Below, in pieces: positions 11,118 through 21,750 of a stretch of 64,000 bases of DNA. The notes beneath the pieces were generated by a model. That model made no database searches, was not told the DNA's origin, and worked only from the letters and a program-made list of their open reading frames with translations. This stretch comes from Aurelia coerulea. Lineage: Eukaryota > Cnidaria > Scyphozoa > Semaeostomeae > Ulmaridae. The stretch covers positions 19,080,501 to 19,144,500 of the forward strand of contig CM076959.1 of NCBI GenBank assembly GCA_039566865.1, written 5' to 3'. The stretch's first letter is position 1. Each line of letters starts with the position of its first letter. The position numbers were made by a program, and so were the translations under genes.

Positions 11118-12405
11118 AGGCCTCCTGGAAGACTCGAGTGCAAATCAGCAGCTTCAATGACCCTGAAAATATGAGCATAAGTGGACTGCCTAACACGACT
11201 AGCGGAGCTACGATAAACGGGCCTATATCTTCATCGCGAAGCAACAACATATCGACGTATCGATCACAAAATCATAACTCAACGCCGAGTTCCTCCGAGA
11301 GAATTGTTATCAATGTTTCGGGGCTTAAATTCGAAACTCACAAAGAAACACTCGAGCAATATCCAGATACATTGTTAGGAAACCATGCGAAAAGATTGCG
11401 ATATTACGACGATGGAAGGCGTGAATATTTTTTCGACAGAAATCGACCAGCATTCGACGCAATATTATTCTATTACCAATCGTCTGGGAAATTGTTACGA
11501 CCGCCCAACGTGCCTATGGATGTTTTCGCCGATGAAATTCGATTTTACGAACTTGGAGACGAAGTTTTACAACGAGTTGAACGAGACGAAGGGTATATCG
11601 AAGAGGCGGAACCTATCCTGCCCCAAAATGAATTACAAAGAAAAATTTGGCAACTTTTCGAATACCCGGACACGTCGATAGGAGCGAGAATCGTAGCTGT
11701 GTTCTCCGTATTTGTAATAACAGTATCAATTGTGACATTTTGCATTGAAACATTACCGAATTTTAGATACACAGACAAGGTGATAACGACAGGAAATACT
11801 ACACGCACAATCAGAGTTGAAATTCAGGACGATAAGAAAATGCCATGGTTTGCAATTGAATCGGGTTGTATAGTATGGTTCACGTTTGAGTATGTTATGC
11901 GATTCCTGTCAGCACCAGAAAAATGCAAGTTTGTGCGCTCATTTCTGAACCTTATTGATGTCATAGCTATTCTACCATTCTACATCACATTGCCTATGGA
12001 ATCAAGCAACGTTGGCTCGCTTGGAGTACTCAGGGTGATTCGACTCGTACGAGTATTCCGAATCTTTAAGCTTAGCCGACACTCTCGGGGCCTTCAAATA
12101 CTGGGACATACATTACGAGCGAGTCTTCGTGAGCTTGGCTTGCTCATATTCTTCTTACTGATAGGTGTCATCTTGTTTTCATCTGCTGTTTATTACGCCG
12201 AGGGTGGAGAAAAAGAGACATTTCACAGCATACCCGATGCGTTTTGGTGGGCCGTAGTTACCATGACGACGGTGGGATATGGGGACATGAAGCCTGTGAC
12301 AGTATGGGGTAAAATCGTTGGCAGCTTGTGTGCAATATCTGGCGTACTGACAATAGCATTGCCTGTTCCCGTCATTGTGTCCAACTTCAATTACTTCTAC
12401 CACCG
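11118..12405 (+). CDS. Shaker-subfamily (Kv1) voltage-gated K+ channel, main exon
   Basis: Encodes the pore-forming subunit of a tetrameric delayed-rectifier or A-type potassium channel at the plasma membrane. Counting from the ATG at 11171, the visible parts are an S/T/N-rich leader (1-43); a T1 tetramerisation domain (about 44-143) without the HX5CX20CC zinc site of Kv2-4; S1 (171-193); S2 (227-246) with the charge-transfer Glu; S3 (256-275) with Asp in [11 protein letters not shown]4 with the series R-R-R-R-K-R every third residue ([16 protein letters not shown]); S5; filter TVGYGD (367-372); and S6 with the PVP hinge. The exon opens after a TTGCAG acceptor and stays in frame upstream of the ATG, so an additional 5' coding exon is possible. 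It ends CACCG|GTGAG, a phase-2 donor; reading through gives an immediate TGA. The residue after GYGDM is Lys, as in vertebrate Kv1.4. Subfamily call is secure; orthology to one vertebrate paralogue is not. Confidence 0.95.
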
Positions 12406-12424
12406 GTGAGTTTTCATTTCAACT

Positions 12425-12690
12425 TTCGTTTTGTTGCATTTGTGTTGCATGAATGCTGCATGAACATTGCTTGTTTGTTGCATATGTGTCGTATTTGTGT
12501 TGCAAGAACATTGCTTGTTTTCTTCCATTTGTGTTGCATGAATGCTGCATGAACATTGCTTGTTTTGCTGCATTTGTGTTGCATAAACGTCGCTTGTTAT
12601 CCTCCATTTGTGTTGCATGAATGTTGCATGAATGTTGCATGAACATTGCTTGTTTTGTTGCATTTGTGTTGCATGAATGCTGCAGCTTTT
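12425..12690. repeat. GTTGCATGAATGCTGCATGAAC minisatellite at the splice donor
   Basis: Units built from CATTTGTGTTGCATGAATGC, TGCATGAACATTGCTTGTTT and variants repeat about six times, starting only some 20 bp inside the intron. Long antisense ORFs (12397-12697) are translations of this repeat and not genes. Confidence 0.85.
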
Positions 12691-12692
12691 CT

Positions 12693-12880
12693 AGCACCTT
12701 TTGACTGGGGAATTACCCTCTTGAAACTATATCCCACGTAATTGCATGCATACTATGTTTAAGCTGAATGATACAGCCGTTCTAGTACCCATTGAATGGG
12801 GATTACCCTCTTGAAACTATATCCCACGTAATTGCATGCATACTAAATGCATGTTGAATGAGAGAGTCGTTCTAGCGTCT
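12693..12880. repeat. Two-copy direct repeat, about 93 bp
   Basis: ATTACCCTCTTGAAACTATA followed by TCCCACGTAATTGCATGCAT occurs twice, 93 bp apart (about 12711 and 12804), each followed by a GAATGA...CGTTCTAG segment. Confidence 0.8.
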
Positions 12881-12944
12881 TTCCAAGAAGAATATTGCAC
12901 ATGCAAGCAATTCTAGAGTTTATTGCATCTATACTTCATAGTTT

Positions 12945-13365
12945 GGTAAATTACATTATTACATTATAATAAGAATTCTTGAGCCATATTTAAAGGCTCT
13001 TATTCACCCAGCATGCCTAGGACTTGCCATCTCTTGGCTGGCCTTAGTTGTCGCCATTTTCATGGGCCAAGAAAGTGGCCACAACAAAGGCCAGCCAAGA
13101 GATGGCCCATGAAAATGGCCACAACAAACCCATGAAAATGACGACAACAAAGGCCAGCCAAGAGATGGCCCATGAAAATGGCCACAACAAAGGCCAGCCA
13201 AGAGATGGCCCATGAAAATGACGACAACAAAGGCCAGCCAAGAGATGGCCCATGAAAATGACGACAACAAAGGCCAGCCAAGAGATGGCAAGTGCAAGGC
13301 ATGCTGGTTAAATAAGAGCCTTAAAATATGGCTCAACAATTCTTATGATAATGTAAAAATTCGTG
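12945..13365. mobile_element. Palindromic MITE whose loop holds a 40-60-bp minisatellite
   Basis: The left arm from about 12950 to 13075 (AAGAATTCTTGAGCCATATT, GGCTCTTATT, CAGCATGCC, CTTGCCATCTCTTGGCTGGC) is mirrored at 13265-13360. Between them AAAGGCCAGCCAAGAGATGG plus CCCATGAAAATG repeats about five times. A piece of the right flank (CTCAACAATTCTTAT... TGTTAATG.GTGCAAGGCCT) recurs at 30720-30780. Antisense ORFs rich in GWPLL are repeat translations. Confidence 0.75.
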
Positions 13366-13559
13366 TCATGTTAATGCGTGCAAGGCCTACACTGTGCAAT
13401 GCACTGCCACCAACATTGCACTAAGCATTGCATGTTGGAATCATAATACGTGAAATTTTGACACATCCAGCAATGAGCGAAAACTTATTTGGAAAACCCA
13501 CTATGACAGTCATCTTCGACATCAGCCTATTCACGTGGCCTGTTCACTCAAATCGTTGA

Positions 13560-13740
13560 CAATAGACATGTTAGCTATTCTAAAAAAGAATCTGAATCGA
13601 ACTGAATAGAATGATGTCTTTTTAGTACATTTTGAGGAATAGACCTTTTAGCTATTCTGAAAAGAATCAGAATCGACCAAGATTTTGCTAGATTTTGCAG
13701 AATTTTCGAATGTGCCCAATACCGATAAAAGCTCTCAAAA
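13560..13740. mobile_element. Two truncated GACCTTTTAGCTATTC-family ends
   Basis: TTAGCTATTCTAAAAAAGAA followed by TCTGAATCGAAC (about 13571-13605) and GACCTTTTAGCTATTCTGAA continuing to ATTTTCGAATGTGC (about 13636-13720) match the family start. Both lack the far end. Confidence 0.6.
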
Positions 13741-13744
13741 ACGA

Positions 13745-14400
13745 GAAAATAATTGAATTCTGACTCAAATTAGATGCCACGTGAAAATACCCACGAATAA
13801 TAAAAATTGAAATATATTTTACATGAGTAATTCTGCGTTATCGCAAATCTCAAGTGAGCTCTAACTTGAGGCAGACTTTATTGCTGTGGTAAATGAAACA
13901 AGTTTCCAAATTTATCCAAGAGTTGATTAACCAAACTGTACAATGGTCCCTGCGAAACAAGTTATTCAAAGAATATGATTCATTCTGCGCAACTGATGCA
14001 CGGAATTTTCAATCAATGTTCCAGAAAGTATTGATACGTCACCTTCATTAAAAATTCAGCTAATTATAAGATTATGGGTGTGATTCAAAGAGCAAACAGC
14101 AAACTGTAACAGATGAAGTGTTTTGTGTGAATTTAAAGCTTCGTTTGTTTTGAAAGATCATCCAAGATGGTTGCAGTCACATAGTATCGACTATCAATGC
14201 TTTAATCTCCTTGGATAGAATCCTGCTACATAATCACTGTCAACTAATCAAGCCATCTGATTGGTCAATAAGTTAGTATCACGTGACTTTGCATACATAG
14301 TTTGATCTTGAGTCACTGTGATGGGATCTCGAGATGATTAGAACGAAATGATCACAAAAGAAACAAAATCGTTACTGTTTGCACTTCGTTTAGTGACGAT
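13745..14400. other. Intron stretch with one short dispersed repeat
   Basis: CTGCGTTATCGCAAATCTCA near 13836, with its upstream CGAATAATAAAAA, recurs near 33085-33130 as a diverged copy. Otherwise nothing is supported. Confidence 0.4.
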
Positions 14401-14412
14401 AGAGCAACTTTG

Positions 14413-14845
14413 CCTTATACACCTCTTCAATATAGCAGCCTCGTTTTGGAAATGTATCAAAATTTCTTTCTATTGTTCATATGAAAATTTCAAGGCCGGA
14501 TTCGGATTTAGCACTCAAACTTTAGTCCAGTTTTGTGTTTTTGAACTGCTGGCGATTGTGATGTTGATTTTATGGCGATATAAAGTTTAAAAACTTATAA
14601 GGGATTTGACCGTGAAAAATCGTTCAGGGTGAAACTTTACACCCTGAGTCATTCTCACGGTCAAAACCCTTACAGGTTTTCAAACTTTGCATCGCCATAA
14701 AGTCGAAATTACTACCGATAGCAGCATAAAAACTTGTAGTTAGACTAAAGTTTGAGTGCTAAATCCGAATTCGGCCTTTAAAATTTCGTATCAAAGAATT
14801 TTGAATATTTTCCAAAACGAGGCTGTATATTGAATTGGTGTATAG
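14413..14845. mobile_element. Foldback element with about 200-bp arms
   Basis: The sequence from GCCTTATACACC (about 14413) to the centre near 14628 is mirrored back to GGTGTATAGGC (about 14835-14845). Paired blocks include CAGCCTCGTTTTGGAAA, GCACTCAAACTTTAG, TTTATGGCGAT and TTTGACCGTGA. The centre is CAGGGTG...CACCCTG. No target duplication was identified. The 80-codon ORF in the left arm is not supported. Confidence 0.75.
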
Positions 14846-14886
14846 GCCATTTAGCATATTTGAGAAAAGGGCAAGGAAATTGTAGC

Positions 14887-14921
14887 ATGCCCACAAAGGT
14901 CCCTGGGTAACAATGGCTCTT
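14887..14921. mobile_element. End fragment of TTGTCACCC-family MITE
   Basis: GCCCACAAAGGTCCCTGGGT followed by AACAATG matches the right terminus of the element at 3864-4009. Confidence 0.55.
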
Positions 14922-15006
14922 TAAAGTTAAAGAAAATATTGAAGCTTCCTAAGATAAGATAAGATTTGCCATATATGGTACATTTGAGTTTCTGAAGATG
15001 ATTTGC

Positions 15007-15034
15007 TCTGAAGATGCCCTAGTGGGCGAAACTA
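15007..15034 (+). other. CTGAAGA / GCCC-TAGT-GGGC / GAAAC stem-loop
   Basis: CTGAAGA (15008-15014), a GCCC/GGGC stem with a TAGT loop (15016-15027) and GAAAC (15028-15032) resemble a hammerhead ribozyme core. One extra U before the stem breaks the canonical spacing, and no convincing stems I and III were found. It may be a remnant of a retroelement terminus. This is a weak call. Confidence 0.25.
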
Positions 15035-15147
15035 GTCAGCACTGAAATGAAGAATAAAAAGAGCAAAAACCAAATTGATGCCTGTTTTCTTCGACTGACG
15101 AGGCCCTCTTCAACGATACACTATGTGTACATCTGATTCTTGTGTAG

Positions 15148-15507
15148 CTTAAAGGGTTTGTGCAAGGTCAAGAGCTTGCATTTGCAAAAAATAAAACAAT
15201 CTAAAAATATCCTATTCTAATCAATTTCCCACACGTGCTGTCAGCAATTGATAGCCAAGGAAACAAAGCTGTCTGAGTGTTTGTTGTTGTTCTATTTATA
15301 AAGAAGCCTATTTACCATGGCACACTCCCTTTAAAGGGTTTATGCAAGGTTAAAAGCTTGCATCTGCAAAGAGCAGAAACATCTAGAAATATCCTATTCT
15401 AATCAATTTCCCACACGCAATTAATAGCCAAAGAAACAAAGCTGTGTCTGAGTGTTTGTTGTTGTTCTATTTATAGAGAAGCCTATTTACCATTGCCTAT
15501 TCCCTTT
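15148..15507. repeat. Two-copy tandem duplication, about 184 bp
   Basis: TTAAAGGGTTT(G/A)TGCAAGG starts both copies (15148 and 15333). Each continues through ATCCTATTCTAATCAATTTC, AAACAAAGCTGT and GTTTGTTGTTGTTCTATTTA to AAGCCTATTTACCAT. The second copy directly abuts the TTAA MITE at 15510. Confidence 0.85.
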
Positions 15508-15509
15508 AA

Positions 15510-15746
15510 AGGCACACTGTCATGGCACTGATTGGGCGAATTAGACAATAAAAAAGAATAGAATCAGGCAAGCTTCAGTAATTACGTTGTACACTGAAAT
15601 TCACGCAGATGATAACGATCTGACTCCCTCTATTCTCGAAACAAAGTACGATCCAAGGGTATAAAGGCTTGGTAATTATTGAGAGGCCAGGTTCTTTGTT
15701 AGTGATCTCGACATTACGACTAGCCAATCACAGCCATGACAGTGTG
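15510..15746. mobile_element. AGGCACACTGTC-type TTAA MITE
   Basis: The left end is TTAA|AGGCACACTGTCATGGCAC; the right end, AGCCATGACAGTGTG, stops short of the expected CCT-TTAA. The interior (AATAGAATCAGGCAAGCTTC, GATAACGATCTGACTCCCT) matches 24911-25149. It is noncoding, about 237 bp. Confidence 0.78.
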
Positions 15747-17789
15747 GTGAGTAGAGGCAATCTATAAAAATACCTACGCACGTAATTGCTCCCCTAGTGA
15801 AAAGGTATGCCCCTCCCCCCTATCGAAATCATCAAATACAATAGGCTAATTTTCGACCTGCATATGCAACTCTTGAGTTAGCTATTTATCTCCGCCAACT
15901 AACTCTAAGGAGATCCTAAGACTACCAACATCTGTGTCGTCATCATCGATTCGTTGAGAGCTATTAGAACATTTTGATTGAAATATTAACAGGTTTAAGA
16001 TGACGCAAACAAAACTCATGAATAATAACCAACTTAAAAGCAGCTCTCGGAGATTTCTGATGCTCAGCATGATCAGGCGAGAAGGTTCCTTGAATCTTTT
16101 ACAATGGCAAGCTTGTGGTACTTTGTCTCAACGAAAATAACTAAATGTAAACATTATTCCCAAAGTCTTAGAATTAGTGAGAACTTTTCTAAATAACTTT
16201 TAAGCCTGCCATGTGTCTCATTATCAAACAAAAGATGTAATTGTCTTAGCAAGGCCGAGTTTGATTGTTGGATGTATGAAACGACGATGTTATGGGTTCT
16301 ACGAATAAGTTTCAGGTCCTATGTAATGTTTTCCTTCCAGCGTTATTCAGCCTTATAAAGATTACTTCTAAATTTAAAAACTAGTTCGTAACTTATCACT
16401 TTGAAGTAAAGCAAAGATCATTTGTAAAGATGGCACACCTCATTGTAACTACAACTTGACAGCAAAATTATATTCAAATCATAATTTAAAAGGGAGTGTA
16501 CGAATAGGTTATGAGTTCAGAATGATATATGCCTCCCACCATTCTCAAGTTACAAGCTATGTTTTTAACCGTTAGGCCCAAACTTTTTGATCAAGTTTGT
16601 CAACATTTAAGCTCAACAGCGATTACAGTTAAACTCAGTCGGGCGTTCTCGTTGCCTGAGGCAATCTTTCATTGGCTAACGTTTCTGTGAAATGAAACTG
16701 ATCACATGAAATGAAACTGATCACATGAAACGCATTGTGCAACAGCAGGTCCTTTTAATTTGTCAGGAGTGACAATTAATCTTTATCACATGGAACACAT
16801 GATAAATGGCAGAGTAGGTCTATTTATCATGACTCAATGCCTTTAAGTAATGATAAATGCGCATGGTAAAATCTTTTGGACATTTTCAGGATGGCACAGG
16901 TAATAATAACAATAGTGCATAGCTTGTATAGCACCCACACACTAGTGTATTCAGTGCATTAGGCAATCTTCTATGAAATTACAGTACCTCCCTTATTATT
17001 CATTTGCACTTGGGTTTTTTCAGCCGCTTTTCAGCGAGCTTTCGGTATCATCAGCATGAACGATAAAGCAGCTTTTATCCAGGTTTTCAGGCGGTGCAAA
17101 ATGCGGTCTAGCACAAGACTAACGACGTGATTCCTTGTATTCGTTCAACGTTTTCAATCTGATGTTTATATTTTCACTCATACAAGTCAGTTTGAAGTCA
17201 TGAACATCATCCAGTTCAATGCGGAAAACTGAGAATCATGCAATCAGTCTAGTCTATCACCTCTTTCCTTGAACTGAATGGCTTGAAAGGAACTCAGGAG
17301 CTCAGGGTACTTTGCTGTACTTCTAACGTCGAAATAATAGAAGTCAATCAATTTTCCTCAGATTTTCATAAGGGTTTAGTCCATATTTAGAATTTATTTT
17401 GTTGTGAGTCCTTGTATCAGATTAAAAACATGGAATTAATGCAAGAAATCACATCGTAAGTTTACCTTACGCTACGAATAAGCAAAAGTGAGCAAAGAAC
17501 CATGTTTACAAGATGTTTACAAATCAATAAACTGATATATTAGGCCTCAGACAAACCACATGCTAATCTGAGCTGCACGCTAACTCGCTGATAAAGCTTT
17601 AAAACCAGATGTTCTTGGGTGTGATAGGGTATTAGATGCATGAAAAGGGCTAATCATTGAAAGACTGATAAAAGAGCATGACACAAAGATAAATCATCAG
17701 TCAGACGTTGCCACCATGGAGTAAGACAGACGGGGTTTAGCTGCTTCAAATACTAGACCCGTGATCTGAAGCAAAATATATAGAGGACT

Positions 17790-18300
17790 ATAATTAAGAT
17801 TATAACAATTTTTGTGTTTCTCAGGGTTCGTAATTGGGCTCATTTCTCTTTATCATACATCAATGATCTTCCACTTTCTATAGGCACATGGAGGTTTACA
17901 ATGTGTGCAGATTTTACAATATCACTTTATCAAATTATCACTTTACTACGATTTCAAATCAGTGAGCCAGATGTTCTATGTACGATAGGATATCAAACAT
18001 TTGAAGAAGGGCTAATCAGAGAAGGAATGACAAAAGAACACAGGACAGAAGGAATTTACCTGGTTCAAATATGAGTTCAGTAATAAAAAGCATCCGGAAG
18101 GATCCCAGACAAAGGACTCTAATTACGATTATAAGAAGTTTGATGTTTCTCAGGGTTCGTGATTGGGCTCACTTCTCTTTATCATTTATATCAATGGTCT
18201 TCCATTTTCTATACAGCATATCATAGCTTAAAATGTATGCAGATGATGCTACTTGCATTTCACATCAGTGAAGCACATGTTCTAGGCATGAAAGGGTATC
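17790..18300 (+). pseudogene. Non-LTR retrotransposon RT remnants, two palm-domain copies
   Basis: Two tandem diverged copies encode the reverse-transcriptase palm motifs. The second copy reads VSQGS*LGSLLFIIYINGLP (about 18145-18204), matching the family pattern PQGSxLGPLLFxIYxNDLP, followed by a degraded MYADD (about 18233-18247). The first copy gives the same start and then, after a frameshift, YINDLPLSI and a degraded MCADF (about 17815-17920). Internal stops and shifts make both inactive. Conventional non-LTR elements carry this domain once, so the doubling reflects a later local duplication. Confidence 0.72.
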
Positions 18301-18374
18301 AAATTTATGAGAAATAAACTTTTTTTACCATGAATTAGAAGGTAAAGAGCTTAGTTCACATTATAACCAAAGTA

Positions 18375-18730
18375 AGAAAAGGAGTGCAGCAAGGACAATT
18401 GATAGATGCCTCAGAGAAAAAATATCACGATTGGGATCCCACAAGATTCATGCATCGCGCCATTGCTCTTTTTAATCTGGGTTTCGTACATCCACACTAC
18501 TTCTTATATAACAGATAGATGCCTCACGGAAACAATATCACGATTGGGATCCCACAAGATTCATGCATCGCGCCATTGCTCTTTTTAATCTGGGTTTCGT
18601 ACATCCACACTACTTTTTATATAACAGATAGATGCCTCACGGAAACAATATCACGATTGGGATCCCATAAGATTCATGCATCGCGCCATTGCTCTTTTTA
18701 ATCTAAGTTTTGTGCATCCACACTACTTGG
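18375..18730 (+). pseudogene. RT-palm-like fragment tandemly triplicated, 113-bp unit
   Basis: GATAGATGCCTCA begins units at 18401, 18514 and 18627, an exact 113-bp period. Each unit encodes TIGIPQDSCIAPLLFLIWVSYI, which aligns with the RT motif VPQGSCLGPLLFLIYxNDL. The catalytic YADD box is absent. Just before it, GGAGTGCAGCAAGGACAATTG can be read GVQQGQL, another echo of the same motif. The units are nearly identical, so the triplication is recent compared with the decay of the RT. Confidence 0.68.
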
Positions 18731-18989
18731 TACTTTAATCATTCATCTAAGGTATTATATTGTCGTTTCAATTTGATGTTACCACACGCAGCAAAAATCA
18801 ACTGTAGCACCTTTGTAGAAGGAGGCAACTTCGAAGCCTTACAAATATCCTGAAAATGTCCGTTTACCAAAAAAATTGCTACCCTGATAAGAAAATTGCA
18901 ACCAAATAACACTTCTTACCTCGCAATCATAGCCTTTGTCACATTCAAGCAATAAAACAAAAATTTCAAGCCAAAACATCAAAAGAAAA

Positions 18990-19230
18990 CAACACGAGGG
19001 TGAAATAAATAACTTACCACACTGGTAGAACACTGTGGAGGAGCTTGGCATTGGCATAGGCCTTGTCACAGTTTAGATCTGTCGTTGTTAAACGCTAACA
19101 TTAACATCATCCGTGAAAGAACATTTTCCTGGCTTTGCATAAGAAGGCTGCGGAGGAGCTTGGCATTGGCCTTGTCATAATTTAGATCTGTCGTCGTTAA
19201 AACGTTTTCCTGGCTTTGAATGAGCAATTC
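18990..19230. repeat. Two-copy direct repeat, about 120 bp
   Basis: GGAGGAGCTTGGCATTGGC, CCTTGTCA.A(G/A)TTTAGATCTG, TCGT(T/C)GTTAAA and TTTTCCTGGCTTTG(C/A)AT are repeated at about 19033-19130 and 19148-19222. Confidence 0.75.
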
Positions 19231-20567
19231 AAGCTACAGAAGGAAAAGATAGAAGTTGTCAAGATAAACTAATCAAATTATAGTTACAGGTTGGTCATAA
19301 TTGTTTTTGTGGCTGGAAGCACTTCAAACTTTCATTGGAATAGAGATTATGAACCAAGGGCCATGTGTTACAGATAAATCTAGACAAACAAAACAGTGAT
19401 ATTGGTTATGCCTAAAATCAAAGGAAACCTTTGTGTGGATCACAGAAAAGGGTTCTCTAGGGTGCTAAAATGTTAAATAATCATACAACAACACTCCATA
19501 TTTTAATGGAGTAAAGATAAGGACATAAGAACCATGTTTTCAATACAATATTGAATAACCAAGTATTAACAAATGCAATTTTAAAATCAAAAGAAACCTT
19601 TATATGGCTCACGGAACGGATGGTGGCCTGATACCAGGATAATTTATAAACTTACAACAAAATGTGCAACTCTTAATGGAGCGAAAAGTGAATAAACAAA
19701 CATTGATATTAGCTGTGTTGACCTTAGAAAAACTTTAATGTTAGTATTAGAATGACTGCAATGAGAAATTAAATCAACATAACAATGAGAAGGAAGCTTT
19801 TTTTGTCCTCCTTTTGGGTCACTCCATGTAGGCTAGTCCATATGGATTGATACCAACTGGGTTCTTTGTCTACAATTTAGAATCTCATTTCTGAAACTTT
19901 TGCTCGTTTCGTTTTACGCAGATGTGAAATCCAATGACTTAGTTTTGTACTCATACAAAAATTGAGAATTGTCGTCTGTCAAAATCGAAAAATGGGAAAT
20001 TAGAATTTGTCTTTCTTTATTTTCACTGCCCATCATGTTTAACGAAATCTGGTTTGAAGAGATTCCTAGCAGGTTCCCTGCACGAGACATGCTAAAAATC
20101 TCCCTCCTAGGTATGCAAATTAATCTAAATATAGAATTCTATTGTTTCACTCTTTGAACAACTATTAGTTTAATCATGTCATATGTTTCAGGTAGATTTA
20201 TTAAGCTAATTAGGTGTAGTGGGAATTTCACCATATGCCATCATCATGTAGTATTATCAAGAAAAGGCAGGAAAAAGCTTGTTAAATAGCGCTAATTAAT
20301 AGCACAACAGCTTGTCGAATCTCCGGTTTTTTCTACTGAAAATCAAACTTAGAACAAGATCCAACTAGGAGGCTTCATTAAGTGAAAATTGCATGTAGGA
20401 AAGCTTGGTGCTGCTAAAGAAGCTAGGAAACTGCGCAGCCGATCGTGGTTTTTTCTACTAGAATTCAAACACAAAAGAGAATGTAGTTAGGAGATGTTCG
20501 TTTAGTGAAACTTAAATAACAGGGTGTTACTAGCGAGGCTACCAAATTGCACAGCACATGGTGGTTT

Positions 20568-20788
20568 AGGATTTACGATGATTTAAATTTTTTCAAAATT
20601 GTCCATGATTTTTTCAAAAATGATTAAATTGCCAACATTTTGAAAAAAATCAAGATATCAGAAAATTTCCACGGCAGATTTACAGCAAAGTACCATAAAT
20701 TCCTTTCAAGCCATTCAATTCAAAGAAAAAATGCCATCGAATTTTACACCCACATTTTTAAAGATTTGAAAGATTTGAGCCCTATGCT
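20568..20788. mobile_element. Truncated Mutator-like MITE (family of 3277-3800)
   Basis: The sequence from TTACGATGATTTAAATTTTT through TCAATTCAAAGAAA, TTTTAAAGATTTGAA and CCTATGCT is a diverged match to the right half of the elements at 3277-3800 and 4218-5021. The left end is missing. A weaker fragment may lie at about 17265-17345. Confidence 0.6.
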
Positions 20789-21716
20789 AAGAAAGTACTA
20801 TCTTGCCTTTCCTGCTCTATAAATCAGCAACTACTTATCACACTGACTCCAACAAGGTCTCAAACTGCACGTTGAAGCCTATCCTATGCAACTCAATCAA
20901 TAACAGGACAATTTAAGCTACAGCTCCTCCGCAGCAGCTGCAAGAACGAAGAATAATTTTTGGAACACACCCTGTTGGCTCTTACACTGACTTGTTACAC
21001 TGATTTCACCAAGTTGTCAGATGGCAAAGAAAGCACGAGCCATATTAATTCCATGCGTCCATAAAACATTCTCAGAAAATTCACAACTTTTGTTGTGAGT
21101 TGTTAAATAAACACAAAGCATTAATTAATAACGAAGGAAAAGTTACAGATTTCTAGATGATCAAATTTTAAGCTTTAATTTCGTATTCATTTTTACCAAA
21201 ACACTGCTGACTTTTTCTCATGAATTTTCAGATAATCCCAGGAGTTAGAACGTGAAAACCGATTTCCCTTAAAAATTCAAACAGCTCGGAAAAGTCTTTA
21301 GTATCACAAAACTTTGAAATCACATGGAATAAATCCCTGCCTAAACGATCTAACAGCACTGGAAAAATATTTCAGGCTTTGCTTGCCTAGAAAACTGCAT
21401 TAATCGTTATTATAACAAGTGCAAGCGAGCAAACAACTTCATATAAATCAAGTGTTCCCTGCAAGCACAGGTTGAGCCCTCCGCAGGACCGAAGGCGTAA
21501 AAGCTTTCTGGTCATTATACCTCAAATGATGTTCTTCACACTTTGGGTGTTTCGTCAAATGAAGAATTTTCAAAACGATACTTCTGCACGGCTTTGGAGA
21601 ACATTATGAAGATTTGCTGGTGCACCAAAGGCACAGCATGCCTACTAGTTATTCAATAAACATCTTGCAGCTTTGGTAGGGTCGATTATGGCGACTAACA
21701 CCGTTGCTTTTAAGCT

Positions 21717-21717
21717 C

Positions 21718-21748
<31 letters not shown>

Positions 21749-21750
21749 TA
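21717..21750. repeat. (TAA)n microsatellite
   Basis: Ten or so uninterrupted TAA units, then ATTACTTTG. Confidence 0.95.

Noticed and set aside
12397..12697. Long antisense ORFs rich in HATQM/NKQCS
   Set aside because: They translate the GTTGCAT minisatellite; the frame survives only because the unit has few stops.
13004..13424. ORFs with repeated GWPLL/HFHG or KASQEMAHEN
   Set aside because: Translations of the minisatellite inside a palindromic MITE on either strand.
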